In this document: positions 40,781 through 50,189 of the stretch, piece by piece
Layout of the letters: every line of letters begins with the position of its first letter
Numbering within the stretch: the stretch's first letter is position 1
NCBI GenBank assembly: GCA_029689965.1
Contig: CP121450.1
Span: forward strand, 2,108,001-2,172,000
Direction of reading: 5' to 3'
Source: Curtobacterium flaccumfaciens
Lineage (GTDB): Bacteria > Actinomycetota > Actinomycetes > Actinomycetales > Microbacteriaceae
DNA: 64,000 bases
Position numbers and translations under genes: made by a program
Notes under the pieces: model-generated
Databases searched by the model: none
What the model was told of the DNA's origin: nothing
What the model saw: the letters and a program-made list of their open reading frames with translations, nothing else

Positions 40781-41071
40781 GTGTCCGCGATCTTCACGAT
40801 CCTGTACTTCCTCCTCCTGCTCTACTTCTTCGTGATGTGGGGACGGTTCGCGCTCGACATGGTCCAGGCGTACAACCGTTCCTGGCGACCGCGCGGCGGG
40901 CTCCTCGTGGTGTCCGAGGTGGTCTACACCGTGACGGACCCGCCGATCCGCGCCGTGCGCCGGGCGCTCCCGCCGCTGCGGATGGGCCCGGTCGCGCTCG
41001 ACTTCGGCTGGACCATCGTGATGCTCGTCGTGATCATCGCGATGACGTTCGTCCGGTACCTCGCGGCCTGA
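40781..41071 (+). CDS. YggT-family membrane protein
   Basis: A 96-residue protein with two membrane helices (about 4-22 and 72-92) and the YggT-typical loop DPPIRAVRRALPPLRMGPVALDFGW. It lies between sepF and divIVA in most actinobacteria and probably helps at the division or growth site, but no activity is known. GTG start at 40781. Intact. Confidence 0.87.
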   Translation: MSAIFTILYFLLLLYFFVMWGRFALDMVQAYNRSWRPRGGLLVVSEVVYTVTDPPIRAVRRALPPLRMGPVALDFGWTIVMLVVIIAMTFVRYLAA

Positions 41072-41260
41072 TCGGGCTGCGCGGGTCCGCGACACGCGCC
41101 ACGCCCAGGTCATGGTCACGGTTCGCGGCTGCCGTCGGTGTACGGTGGTCGGGATCGATGCTCGCTCCGGCGTGGCATCCGCACCGCACGGCGCGACTGG
41201 TACATTCGGTCGCGACGGAGACGGTTCCACACGTTCAGCAGTTCTATTGAGGTGACGGCA

Positions 41261-41944
41261 ATGGCTTTGACGCCGGAAGACGTAGTCAACAAGCGGTTCC
41301 AGCCGACGAAGTTCCGCGAGGGCTACGACCAGGACGAGGTCGACGACTTCCTCGACGAGGTCGTGGTCGAGCTGCGTCGCCTGACCGCGGAGAACGACGA
41401 GCTCCGTCAGCGCCTGCAGGCCGCCGAGTCGGCGCCCGAGCCGGCACAGGCCGAGCAGTCCGCGCCGGCCCCCGAGGCCGAGCCGGAGCCCGCCCCCGTG
41501 GCCGCCGAGCCGGAGCCCGCTCCGGTCGCCGCCGCCGCGCCGGCCAGCACGGTCGCCGCGGACGAGGACACCGAGGGCACAACGAACCTCCTCACGCTCG
41601 CCCGTCGTCTCCACGAGGAGCACGTGCGGGAAGGTGTGGAGAAGCGCGACGCGCTCATCGCCGAGGGCACCGCGCAGGCCGCCCGTCTCGTCTCCGAGGC
41701 CGAGGCCAAGCAGCGCCAGATCATCGCCGACACCGAGAACACGAACCGTCAGCGTGTCGCGGTGCTCGAGCAGGAGCAGCGCCAGCTCGAGGGCAAGATC
41801 GACGAACTCCGCACCTTCGAGCGCGACTACCGCGCGCAGCTCAAGAGCTACATCCAGGGTCAGCTCGCCGAGCTGGACGGATCGGCTCCCGAGCAGTCCG
41901 GTCTCACCCCGGCGCCGGCCTCGGCGCAGGGCTTCGGCAACTGA
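41261..41944 (+). CDS. divIVA: Polar growth protein DivIVA (Wag31)
   Basis: A 227-residue coiled-coil protein. The N-terminal membrane-curvature domain reads ALTPEDVVNKRFQPTKFREGYDQDEVDDFLDEVV. An Ala/Pro/Glu-rich linker with repeated EPEPAPVA follows, then a long C-terminal coiled coil (about 115-205). It gathers at poles and septa and organises wall growth. ATG at 41261 after GAGGTGA. A gap of 190 bases upstream with a TACATT box suggests its own promoter. Intact. Confidence 0.92.
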   Translation: MALTPEDVVNKRFQPTKFREGYDQDEVDDFLDEVVVELRRLTAENDELRQRLQAAESAPEPAQAEQSAPAPEAEPEPAPVAAEPEPAPVAAAAPASTVAADEDTEGTTNLLTLARRLHEEHVREGVEKRDALIAEGTAQAARLVSEAEAKQRQIIADTENTNRQRVAVLEQEQRQLEGKIDELRTFERDYRAQLKSYIQGQLAELDGSAPEQSGLTPAPASAQGFGN

Positions 41945-41946
41945 CG

Positions 41947-42657
41947 TTGTCACGACCAGCACCACGAGCGAAGGTCAGTGTCCGCGCGATCGCGGCACTG
42001 GCCTTCGCCGCTGTCGTCGTGGTGGCACTCGACCAGGGTGCGAAGGCCCTCGTCGTCGCCCACCTGCCGTACGGCACGCCCGTCCGGGTGCTCGGCGACG
42101 TCCTGCAGTTCTTCTACGTCCGCAACCCGGGCGCCGCGTTCTCGTTCGCGGTGAACATGACGTGGGTCTTCTCGATCGTCTCGACCGCCGTCGTGGTCGC
42201 GATCGTCGTGTTCGCGCGGCGGATCCGTTCGATGTGGTGGGCCCTCGTGCTCGGCATGCTCCTCGGTGGCGCGCTCGGCAACCTGCTCGACCGGCTCTTC
42301 CGTGAGCCCGGCTTCGGTCGCGGACACGTGGTCGACTTCATCTCGACGCCGTGGATGATGCCCGCGATCTACAACGTCGCGGACTCCTTCATCAGCGTGA
42401 GCATGGTGATCTTCGTCCTGCTCGTGATCTTCGGCGTGAACCTCGACGGATCGCGCACCGTGAGCGAGAAGAAGCGCGGGGACCGCGAGCCTGCGGTGGC
42501 GGCCGGCCAGGATGAGGCAGCCCCCGTTCGCAGGCTGATTCGGCGTCTTCGCGGACCGCCGGAGCGGCGCCACCGAGCGGCGACGCCCGACCGCAGGCGC
42601 TGCACGGCGAAGGTCGATCGCAGGCGCTGCGCGGCGACGTCCGACCGGAAGCGCTGA
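41947..42657 (+). CDS. lspA: Lipoprotein signal peptidase
   Basis: A 236-residue membrane protease with four helices. The catalytic aspartates sit in GNLLDRLF and YNVADSFI, and the first helix is followed by LDQGAKALVV. It cleaves signal peptides of lipoproteins. TTG start two bases after divIVA. The last 60 residues are a basic repeat (RRRC in DNA that repeats about every 27 bases). If one C is missing at 42521-42525, the tail instead reads PRSQADSASS with repeats RPQALHGE, GRSQALRGD, VRPEALSD and ends at 42713, directly before rluD; given how often this error occurs here, that is quite possible. Confidence 0.88.
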   Translation: MSRPAPRAKVSVRAIAALAFAAVVVVALDQGAKALVVAHLPYGTPVRVLGDVLQFFYVRNPGAAFSFAVNMTWVFSIVSTAVVVAIVVFARRIRSMWWALVLGMLLGGALGNLLDRLFREPGFGRGHVVDFISTPWMMPAIYNVADSFISVSMVIFVLLVIFGVNLDGSRTVSEKKRGDREPAVAAGQDEAAPVRRLIRRLRGPPERRHRAATPDRRRCTAKVDRRRCAATSDRKR

Positions 42658-42717
42658 GCGACCCGCGGGCGCCCCGTGACGGTCGCGACCGCCTCGGCCA
42701 CGACGCGACGTGACGCC

Positions 42718-43646
42718 GTGCCGTTGAGCGAGAGCCGTTCCCTGCCGGTGCCCGACGGGCTCGCCGGCGAACGTGTCGACGCCGCCATCGCGAAGCTGCT
42801 CGGGTTCAGCCGGTCGTTCGCGGCCGAGGTCGTCTCCGCGGGTGGCGTGACCGTCGACGGTGTCACGGTCGACAAGTCCGACCGGCTGCACACCGACTCG
42901 TGGCTGCAGGTCGAGTGGACCCCGAAGGAAGCTCCGCGGATCGTCCCGGTCGAGGTCCCGGGGATGACGATCGTGCACGACGACGAGGACATCGTCGTCG
43001 TGGACAAGCCGATCGGCGTCGCCGCGCACCCGTCGCCCGGCTGGGACGGGCCCACCGTTCCCGGGGACTGGCGGCGGCGGGGTTCACGATCGCGACCTCG
43101 GGCGCCGCGGAGCGTGCCGGCATCGTGCACCGCCTCGACGTCGGCACCTCGGGGCTGATGGTCGTCGCGAAGACCGAACTGGCCTACACGCACCTCAAGC
43201 GTGCCTTCAAGGAGCGCACGGTCGACAAGGTGTACCACGCGCTCGCCCAGGGGCGCCCCGACCCGACCTCGGGCACCATCGACGCGCCCATCGGCCGGCA
43301 TCCCTCGAGCGACTGGAAGTTCGCGGTCACCGCGGACGGCAAGCCCAGCGTCACGCACTACGAGACGCTCGAGGCCTTCCGGTCCGCGACCCTGCTCGAG
43401 GTGCACCTGGAGACCGGTCGCACGCACCAGATCCGCGTGCACATGGCCGCCACCCGGCACCCGCTCGTGGGCGACACGATGTACGGCGCCGACCCCGTGC
43501 TCGCGAACGAGCTCGGCCTGACGCGCCAGTGGCTGGACGCGGTACGGCTCGGGTTCGAGCACCCGCGCACCGGCGAGTGGGTGTCGTACTCGACGCAGTA
43601 CCCGACCGACCTGCAGCAGGCGCTCGACCGCATCCGCGGCGCATAG
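42718..43646 (+). CDS. rluD: Ribosomal large subunit pseudouridine synthase (RluD family)
   Basis: About 309 residues. An N-terminal S4 domain ([28 protein letters not shown]) is followed by the pseudouridine synthase domain with catalytic Asp in the HRLDVGTSG motif, [12 protein letters not shown], and [10 protein letters not shown]. It modifies uridines in 23S rRNA. One G is missing at 43063-43066; repaired it reads [16 protein letters not shown] at 42718 is preferred to the GTG at 42676 because it falls just after the likely lspA end. lspA-rluD order is common in Gram-positives. Confidence 0.9.
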
Positions 43647-43675
43647 CTGGGCGGATGGCGGCCGGCCGAACCCAA

Positions 43676-43757
43676 GGTTCCAAGATCTCGGCATCTCGGT
43701 GCCCTCGGCGCTCGTCCGCGGAACCCCGGCGCGACGCTCGCGGTGTGTCTTGGAACC
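43676..43757 (+). repeat. 82-bp intergenic element, copy C
   Basis: Perfect 10-bp terminal inverted repeats, GGTTCCAAGA and TCTTGGAACC. The interior contains CTCGGCATCTCGG and GCGGTGTGTC, shared with copies B and A at 5.2-5.5 kb. It sits between the ends of rluD and the MFS gene. Confidence 0.7.
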
Positions 43758-43793
43758 CAGCGAGGAGCGTCCAGCGTGTTGGTCGCGCCGGGG

Positions 43794-43837
43794 CGGACGG
43801 GAGGCGCGTGGCGGCGCCGTCACGCGCCGCCCGTCCG
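43794..43837. terminator. GGAGGC-family hairpin
   Basis: Arms CGGACGGGAGGCGCGTG and CACGCGCCGCCCGTCCG with one mismatch, between the converging rluD and MFS genes. Confidence 0.6.
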
Positions 43838-43855
43838 TCACCGGCCGGGATGCAT

Positions 43856-45264
43856 TCAGCTGGCAGTCGCGCGCGCAGGCTCGGCCTGGGTGGGGCAGCC
43901 GCCGGCGCCGCGGGCTGCCGCCGGGCAGGAGTACCGCCATCACCGTCGCGAACGCGGTGACCCCGATCGCCCACCAGAACGCCTGCTGGAACGCCGCCGC
44001 CGCATCGCCCCCGGCAGCGGCCCCGGCGAGCACCACCGCGAGCACCGCCGTCCCGAACGCACCGCCAAGCTGCTGCGACAGGCGCGTGATCGTGCTGGCG
44101 TGCGGCATCTCAGGCCGCGCGAGTCCGACGAACCCCACCGCCATGATCGGGATCATCACCGCGCCGAGGCCCAGACCGCGGACCACGAGGACGAGTCCGA
44201 TCCACCACACGTTCGTCGAACCGTCGGCGAAGGCGAACGGGATCGTCGCCAGGAGCACGATCGCGAAGCCCACGACGGCGACCGTACGTGCGCCGATCCT
44301 GTCGGTGAGGCGTCCGGCCAGCGAACGGCTGAGCAGCGAGCCGACGCCCTGCGGGATGAGCAGCAGGCCGGCACCGAGGGCGTCCGCGCCGCGGAGCTCC
44401 TGGAAGGACAGGGGAGCAGGAGCATGCCGCCGTAGAGTGCGGCGCCCATCAGGAACATCAGGGTCGCCGCGGCGGCGAGGGGACGGTGCCGCAGCAGCGC
44501 CAGGTCGACGAGGGCGGACTCGCGGCGGCGCGTGGCCCAGAGGACGAACGCGACGAGGAGCACGAGCCCGGCGGCGAGCGGCGCCCAGACGTCGAAGCGC
44601 GCGAACCCGTCGGTGCGGCTCGCGTTGCTCAGCCCGTACAGGACGCCGACGACTGCGGGGAGAGCAGCACGAGCCCGACGGCATCGAGCCGCGCCCGGCC
44701 GGTGGGGCCGTCCGCGGGGATGAACCGCCACGCGAGGACCAGGCCGACCGCGGCGAACGGCACGTTCACCCAGAACAGCCACGGCCAGCTGCCGGCCCCG
44801 AGGATGAGGCCGCCGATGATCGGGCCGAGGATCGGGCCGAGCGCGGTGGGGAGCGACACGATCGACATAAGCTTCCCGACGCTCCGGCCGCCGGCGGCCT
44901 GCATGAGCAGTGTCGTCAGCAGCGGCATCATGGCACCGGCGCCGATGCCCTGGACGACCCGGAAGACGATGAGGCTGGTGACGTCCCAGGCCAGCGAGCA
45001 GAGCACGCTGCCGACGAGGAACACGACGAGCGACGCCATCCACAGCCGACGGCCGCCGACGCGGTTCTGCAACCAGCCGATGAGCGGCACGGTGACACCC
45101 ATCGCGAGGAGGTAGCCCGTGCTCACCCACTGGATGGTGTCGACGCTGGCGTGCAGGTCGTGACTCAGTGTGTGCAGGGCGACGCTGACGATCGTCGAGT
45201 CGAACAGTGGTGCCATCGCGCCGACGACGAGGGCGATGGCGAGTCTGCTGAGGTTCCGGTCCAC
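43856..45264 (-). CDS. MFS drug exporter, DHA2/EmrB-QacA type
   Basis: About 469 residues, 14 membrane helices expected. N-terminal ALVVGAMAPLFDSTIVSVAL and IQWVSTGYLLAMGVTVPL with GWLQNRVGGRR (motif A), and LGPILGPIIGGL (motif C, drug antiporters), place it in DHA2. Two C bases are missing (runs at 44411-44414 and 44657-44660). The C-terminus is unclear: a third indel near 43900 must be assumed to reach the stop at 43856, otherwise the frame runs far into rluD. Divergent from a TetR gene with a palindromic gap, which suggests ligand-induced efflux. Substrate unknown. Confidence 0.82.
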
Positions 45265-45289
45265 GGTGCTCCTTGGATACGCGGTCGTT

Positions 45290-45325
45290 TCTTAATGAGC
45301 ACGACGGTAGCCCTCGTGGTTAAGA
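45290..45325. promoter_or_regulatory. Palindromic operator between MFS and tetR genes
   Basis: TCTTAATGAGCACGA and TCGTGGTTAAGA form an inverted repeat with about nine bases between, in the 68-bp gap of a divergent tetR-exporter pair. AT-rich ends (TCTTAA/TTAAGA) stand out from the background. Likely TetR binding site. Confidence 0.55.
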
Positions 45326-45332
45326 TACGCAA

Positions 45333-45911
45333 GTGGATCTTGCGAAGACGCGCCGTCGGGGAGCGGAACTCGAAGAGGCGCTGCTCGACGCCGCCTGGGC
45401 CGAGCTGCAGGAGGTCGGGTACCCCGCGTTCACGTTCGAGGGCGTGGCTGCCCGGGCAGGGACCTCGAAGCCGGTGCTGTACCGGCGCTGGCCGGCCAAG
45501 GTGGACCTCGTGCTCGCGGCACTGCAGCACGGCGGCCTGTTCTCGCGGCGGGAGCTCGTGGACACCGGGTCGCTGCGGGGTGACGTGCTGCGGGCGCTCC
45601 GCGACTTCAACGCCTACCGCTCGGGCTTCATGGCGGCGATCAGCGTGTACATGGCGAGCATCAACGCCGAGACGGGGCTGTCGCCGGCGGACCTGCGCGA
45701 ACGGCTGCTCGGTGGCCGGTCGAGCGTCGGCCGGGTGATGCTCGAGCGTGCCGTGGCCCGCGGTGAGATCCCGGAGCGGGACTGGCCGGACGGGATCGCC
45801 TCGTTGCCGTCGGACCTGGTGCGGCACGACCTCGTGATGTCGCTCAAATCGCTGCCGGACCGCCGGATCGTCGAGATCGTCGACGACATCTGGCTGCCCC
45901 TGGTCCGCTGA
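45333..45911 (+). CDS. TetR-family transcriptional regulator
   Basis: A 192-residue repressor. The N-terminal DNA-binding domain (about 10-55) reads LLDAAWAELQEVGYPAFTFEGVAARAGTSKPVLYRRWPAK, a standard TetR helix-turn-helix. The C-terminal domain has the TetR_C-like pattern (GDVLRALRDFNAYR, LPSDLVRHDLVMS) and should bind the inducer. Divergent from the MFS exporter, so it probably represses it and itself. GTG start at 45333. Intact. Confidence 0.87.
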   Translation: MDLAKTRRRGAELEEALLDAAWAELQEVGYPAFTFEGVAARAGTSKPVLYRRWPAKVDLVLAALQHGGLFSRRELVDTGSLRGDVLRALRDFNAYRSGFMAAISVYMASINAETGLSPADLRERLLGGRSSVGRVMLERAVARGEIPERDWPDGIASLPSDLVRHDLVMSLKSLPDRRIVEIVDDIWLPLVR

Positions 45912-46040
45912 CGCGCGTCGCGTCGCGGCGGTCGTGCCGCCGCCGCGTCGTCCTGACGCGCCGCGTGACGCTCGCCGCGTGACGCGCGCCGCGTCGTCCT
46001 GCCACGCCGCGTGACGCGCGTCGCGTCGGCCGCACCACGC

Positions 46041-46084
46041 CGGACGGGAGGCCCGGCGCGGGCCCGACCCGTGCCTCCCGTCCG
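46041..46084. terminator. GGAGGC-family hairpin
   Basis: Arms CGGACGGGAGGC and GCCTCCCGTCCG around 20 bases, downstream of tetR. Confidence 0.6.
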
Positions 46085-46105
46085 CCGTGCGGTCGCGACC
46101 ACCCC

Positions 46106-46166
46106 GTCGAGTGAGCAGACGACGTCGGGTCGCGTCGCGTGACCCGACGTCTTCGGCTCACTCGAC
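46106..46166. repeat. 61-bp nested hairpin
   Basis: Outer arms GTCGAGTGAGC/GCTCACTCGAC and inner arms GACGTCGGGTC/GACCCGACGTC, all perfect, with AGAC and TTCG as internal bulges and a 9-base loop. Same architecture as the hairpins at 16046 and 16198. Confidence 0.7.
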
Positions 46167-46308
46167 GGCCCGGCGGCGGCCCGGTGGCGACGACCCGGCG
46201 GCGGCCCGGCGGCGACTCGGCGACGACTCGGCCGACGCGCCCGGGAATGTGGGTGGGCGCGGTTAGGCTGTTCACACCCCGCAGCAGCTCCTTCGAACCG
46301 GAGGTTCC

Positions 46309-49300
46309 GTGTCGGATTCCGACTCCTTCGTCCACCTGCACGTGCACAGCGAGTACTCGATGCTCGACGGCGCCGCCAGGCTCTCCGACCTCGTGGCGGA
46401 GACCGCCGCGCAGGGCATGCCCGCCGTGGCGGTGACCGACCACGGCAACATGTTCGGCGCCTACGAGTTCTGGAAGGCGGCGAAGGCAGGCGGCGTCAAA
46501 CCGATCATCGGGACGGAGGCGTACATCACGCCCCGCACCCACCGGTCGGACAAGACCCGTGTGCGCTGGGGCGACGGCGGCGGCGACGACGTCTCCGGTT
46601 CGGGCGCCTACACGCACATGACGATGTTCGCCGAGAACACGACGGGCATGCACAACCTGTTCCGTCTGTCGTCCCGCGCGTCGATCGAGGGGTACTACTT
46701 CAAGCCCCGCATGGACATCGAGCTCCTGCAGGAGTACCACGAGGGCATCATCGCGACGACGGGCTGCCCCTCGGGCGAGATCCAGACGCGGCTGCGCCTC
46801 GGGCAGTACGACGAGGCGGTCAAGGCCGCGGCGGACTACCGCGACATCTTCGGCAAGGAGAACTACTTCGCCGAGGTCATGGACCACGGGCTCGAGATCG
46901 AGCGACGGATCATGAGCGACCTGATCCGCCTGGCGAAGGACCTCGACATCCCGCTCGTCGGCACGAACGACCTGCACTACACGCACTCGCACGACGCCAA
47001 GTCGCACGCGGCGCTCCTCTGCGTCCAGTCGGGCTCGACGCTGAACGACCCGAACCGCTTCAAGTTCGACGCCGACGAGTTCTACCTGAAGACCCCGCAG
47101 CAGATGCGGCACGTCTTCCGCGACAACCTCGAGGCGTGCGACAACACGCTGCTGATCGCCGAGCGGTGCAACGTCGAGTTCGACACCGCCGCGAACTACA
47201 TGCCGAAGTTCCCCGTGCCCGAGGGCGAGACCGAGCACTCCTGGTTCGAGAAGAGGTCGCTGCGGGCCTGCAGTACCGGTACCCGGACGGCGTCACGCCG
47301 GAAGTCCAGGAGCGCGCGGACTACGAGGTCGGCATCATCAACCAGATGGGCTTCCCGGGTACTTCCTGGTCGTCGCCGACTTCATCAACTGGTCGAAGAA
47401 CAACGGCATCCGCGTCGGCCCTGGCCGTGGTTCCGGCGCCGGCTCGATGGTGGCGTACGCGATGCGCATCACCGACCTCGACCCGATCCGGCACGGCCTG
47501 ATCTTCGAGCGGTTCCTGAACCCGGACCGCGTCTCCATGCCCGACTTCGACGTCGACTTCGACGACCGGCGCCGCGGTGAGGCGATCAAGTACGTCACCG
47601 AGAAGTACGGGTCGGAGCGCGTCGCGCAGATCGTCACGTACGGCACGATCAAGGCGAAGCAGGCCCTCAAGGACTCCTCGCGCGTCCTCGGCTTCCCGTT
47701 CGGCATGGGCGAGAAGCTCACGAAGGCGATGCCGCCGCCCGTGATGGGCAAGGACATCCCGCTCACCGGGATCTTCGACAAGGACCACCCGCGCTACAAG
47801 GAAGCCGTCGACGTCCGCACGGTCGTCGAGACCGACCCCGAAGCGAAGACGGTCTTCGACACCGCGCTCGGGCTCGAGGGGCTCAAGCGCCAGTGGGGCG
47901 TGCACGCGGCCGGCGTCATCATGTCGAGCGACCCGCTGATCGACATCATCCCGATCATGAAGCGGGAGCAGGACGGCCAGATCGTCACGCAGTTCGACTA
48001 CCCGGCAGCGGAGTCGCTCGGCCTGATCAAGATGGACTTCCTGGGCCTCCGGAACCTCACGATCATCAGTGACGCCCTCGACAACATCAAGACGAACCGT
48101 GGGATCGAGCTCGACCTCGAGACCATGGGGCTCGAGGACCCGAGGCCTACGCGCTCCTGCAGCGCGGCGACACCCTCGGCGTGTTCCAGCTCGACGGCGG
48201 GCCGATGCGCGGGCTGCTCCGCCTGATGAAGCCGGACAACTTCGAGGACATCTCCGCGCTCATCGCTCTGTACCGTCCGGGGCCGATGGGTGCGAACTCG
48301 CACACGAACTACGCGCTCCGCAAGAACGGCGAGCAGGCGATCACGCCGATCCACCCGGAGCTGGCCGAGCCGCTGGCGGACATCCTGGACCAGACCTACG
48401 GTCTGATCATCTACCAGGAGCAGGTCATGGCCATCGCGCAGAAGGTCGCCGGGTTCTCCCTCGGCCAAGCGGACATCCTCCGCCGCGCGATGGGCAAGAG
48501 AAGAAGTCCGAGCTCGACAAGCAGTACGCCGGCTTCGAGCAGGGCATGAAGGACAACGGGTACTCCGACGCGGCGATCAAGACGCTGTGGGACATCCTGC
48601 TGCCGTTCTCGGACTACGCGTTCAACAAGGCGCACTCGGCCGCGTACGGCGTGGTGTCGTTCTGGACCGCGTACCTCAAGGCGCACTACCCGGCCGAGTA
48701 CATGGCGGCGCTCCTGACGTCCGTCGGGGACGCCCGTGACAAGCTCGCGCTGTACCTCAACGAGTGCCGCCGCATGGGCATCAGGGTCATGCCGCCGGAC
48801 GTCAACGAGTCGATCGGCTTCTTCGCCGCCGTCGGCGACGACATCCGCTTCGGCATGGGCGCGATCCGGAACGTCGGGTTCAACGTCGTCGACGACATCG
48901 TGCAGGCCCGTACGGAGAAGGGCGCGTTCGAGTCGTTCCACGACTTCCTGCGCAAGATCCCGATCTCGTCCGCGAACAAGCGCACGGTCGAGTCGCTCAT
49001 CAAGGCCGGCGCGTTCGACGAGTTCGGCGACACCCGGCGCGCGCTCGTCGAGATCCACGAGGGCGCGGTCGAAGGTGCGGTGAAGGTCAAGCGCGACGAG
49101 GCCCACGGCAACGTCGGCTTCGACTTCGACTCGCTCTTCGCCGCCGCGGCCGAGGAACAGCCCGCGGCCGCCCCGGTGTCCCAGGTGCCCGACCGGCCGG
49201 AGTGGTCGAAGCGCGACAAGCTCGCGTTCGAGCGCGACATGCTCGGCCTGTACGTGTCCGACCACCCGTTGGCCGGGCTCGAGATCGAAGCTCGCGAAGC

Positions 49301-49839
49301 ACCAGTCGATCACCATCGCCGACCTGATCGGCGCCGACGACTCGGTGGAGGGCGAGACGGTCACGGTCGCGGGGCTCCTCACGAGCGTGCAGCACCGCGT
49401 CGCGAAGACGAGCGGCAACCCGTACGGGATCGTCCAGATCGAGGACTTCGGCGGCGAGATCGGGGTCATGTTCCTCGGCAAGACGTACCAGGAGTTCGGG
49501 CCGTCGCTCGTGGCGGACTCGATCGTCGTGCTCCGCGGCCGGGTCAACGTCCGCGACGACGGCAAGGCCCTGCACGCGGTGAGCATGTTCCAGCCGAACG
49601 TCGGCGACGCGATGGGGTCCGGCCCGCTCACCCTGAGTCTGCCGGAACGGCAGGCGACGACCACGACGGTGACCGAGCTCGCCGCCGTCCTCGGCCGGCA
49701 CCACGGCGAGACCGAGGTCCGGTTGAAGCTCCTCAAGGACGACGTCGCGCGGACCTTCGAGCTGCCCTTCCCGGTGAACCTGACCCCGGACCTGTTCGGC
49801 GAGCTGAAGAGCCTGCTCGGCCCACGCTGTCTGGTCTGA
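46309..49839 (+). CDS. dnaE: DNA polymerase III alpha subunit
   Basis: About 1177 residues, main replicative polymerase. An N-terminal PHP domain ([26 protein letters not shown]), palm with [14 protein letters not shown] and the catalytic [10 protein letters not shown], then finger, HhH ([16 protein letters not shown]) and C-terminal OB domain ([19 protein letters not shown]) follow in order. Five breaks: missing base near 47254, missing G at 47357-47359, missing C at 48139-48141, missing base near 48499, extra A at the AGCT at 49287-49292. Each repair restores family sequence. GTG at 46309 after GGAGG. Two of the losses share the context AAGGAG read as AAGAG. Confidence 0.93.
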
Positions 49840-49841
49840 CG

Positions 49842-50189
49842 ATGGCGCACCGGATCTTCGGCACCCCGTTCGCGGACGTCTACCCGCTCTACCTGGCGAA
49901 GGTGGAGCGGAAGGGCAGGACGAAGGCCGAGCTCGACACCGTCATCGAGTGGCTCACCGGGTTCGACGAGACGGCGCTCGGCCGGCACCTCGCCGACAGG
50001 ACCACGTTCGAGGAGTTCTTCGCGGCGGCGCACCTCAACCCGGACGCGTCGCGCATCACCGGGGTGGTGTGCGGCGTCTGCGTCGAGGAGCTCGACGATC
50101 CCCTCATGCAGCGCATCCGGTACCTCGACAAGCTCGTCGACGAGGTCGCCAAGGGGCGCCCCATGACGAAGGTCCTCCGGAGCGCGTGA
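49842..50189 (+). CDS. DUF2200 family protein
   Basis: A 115-residue soluble protein starting MAHRIFGTPFADVYPLYLAKVERKG, the DUF2200 pattern, with IEWLTGF and GVVCGVCVEELDDPLMQRIRYLDKLVDE later. The family is widespread, has a known fold but no assigned activity. It starts two bases after dnaE, and its stop overlaps the next GTG. Intact. Confidence 0.85.
   Translation: MAHRIFGTPFADVYPLYLAKVERKGRTKAELDTVIEWLTGFDETALGRHLADRTTFEEFFAAAHLNPDASRITGVVCGVCVEELDDPLMQRIRYLDKLVDEVAKGRPMTKVLRSA

Larger units (their letters stand above)
45912..46308. repeat. Repeat-filled gap between tetR and dnaE
   Basis: No gene seen in 397 bases. They hold an imperfect tandem with a period of about 46 (CCGCGTCGTCCTG at 45943 and 45989, CCGCGTGACG at 45961, 45975 and 46007), a GGAGGC hairpin (46041-46084), a nested hairpin (46106-46166), and a CGGCGGC-rich stretch. 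The dnaE promoter should be in the last 60 bases. Confidence 0.65.

Noticed and set aside
45912..46308. tRNA or other structural RNA gene upstream of dnaE
   Set aside because: The stems are long repeats and hairpins; no cloverleaf or anticodon arrangement was found here or in other gaps by eye.
23049..49839. Programmed frameshifting or widespread pseudogenes in the division cluster and dnaE
   Set aside because: There are no slippery-site or stimulator patterns common to the breaks. The breaks differ in direction, follow homopolymers or AGCT, and hit essential genes many times over.
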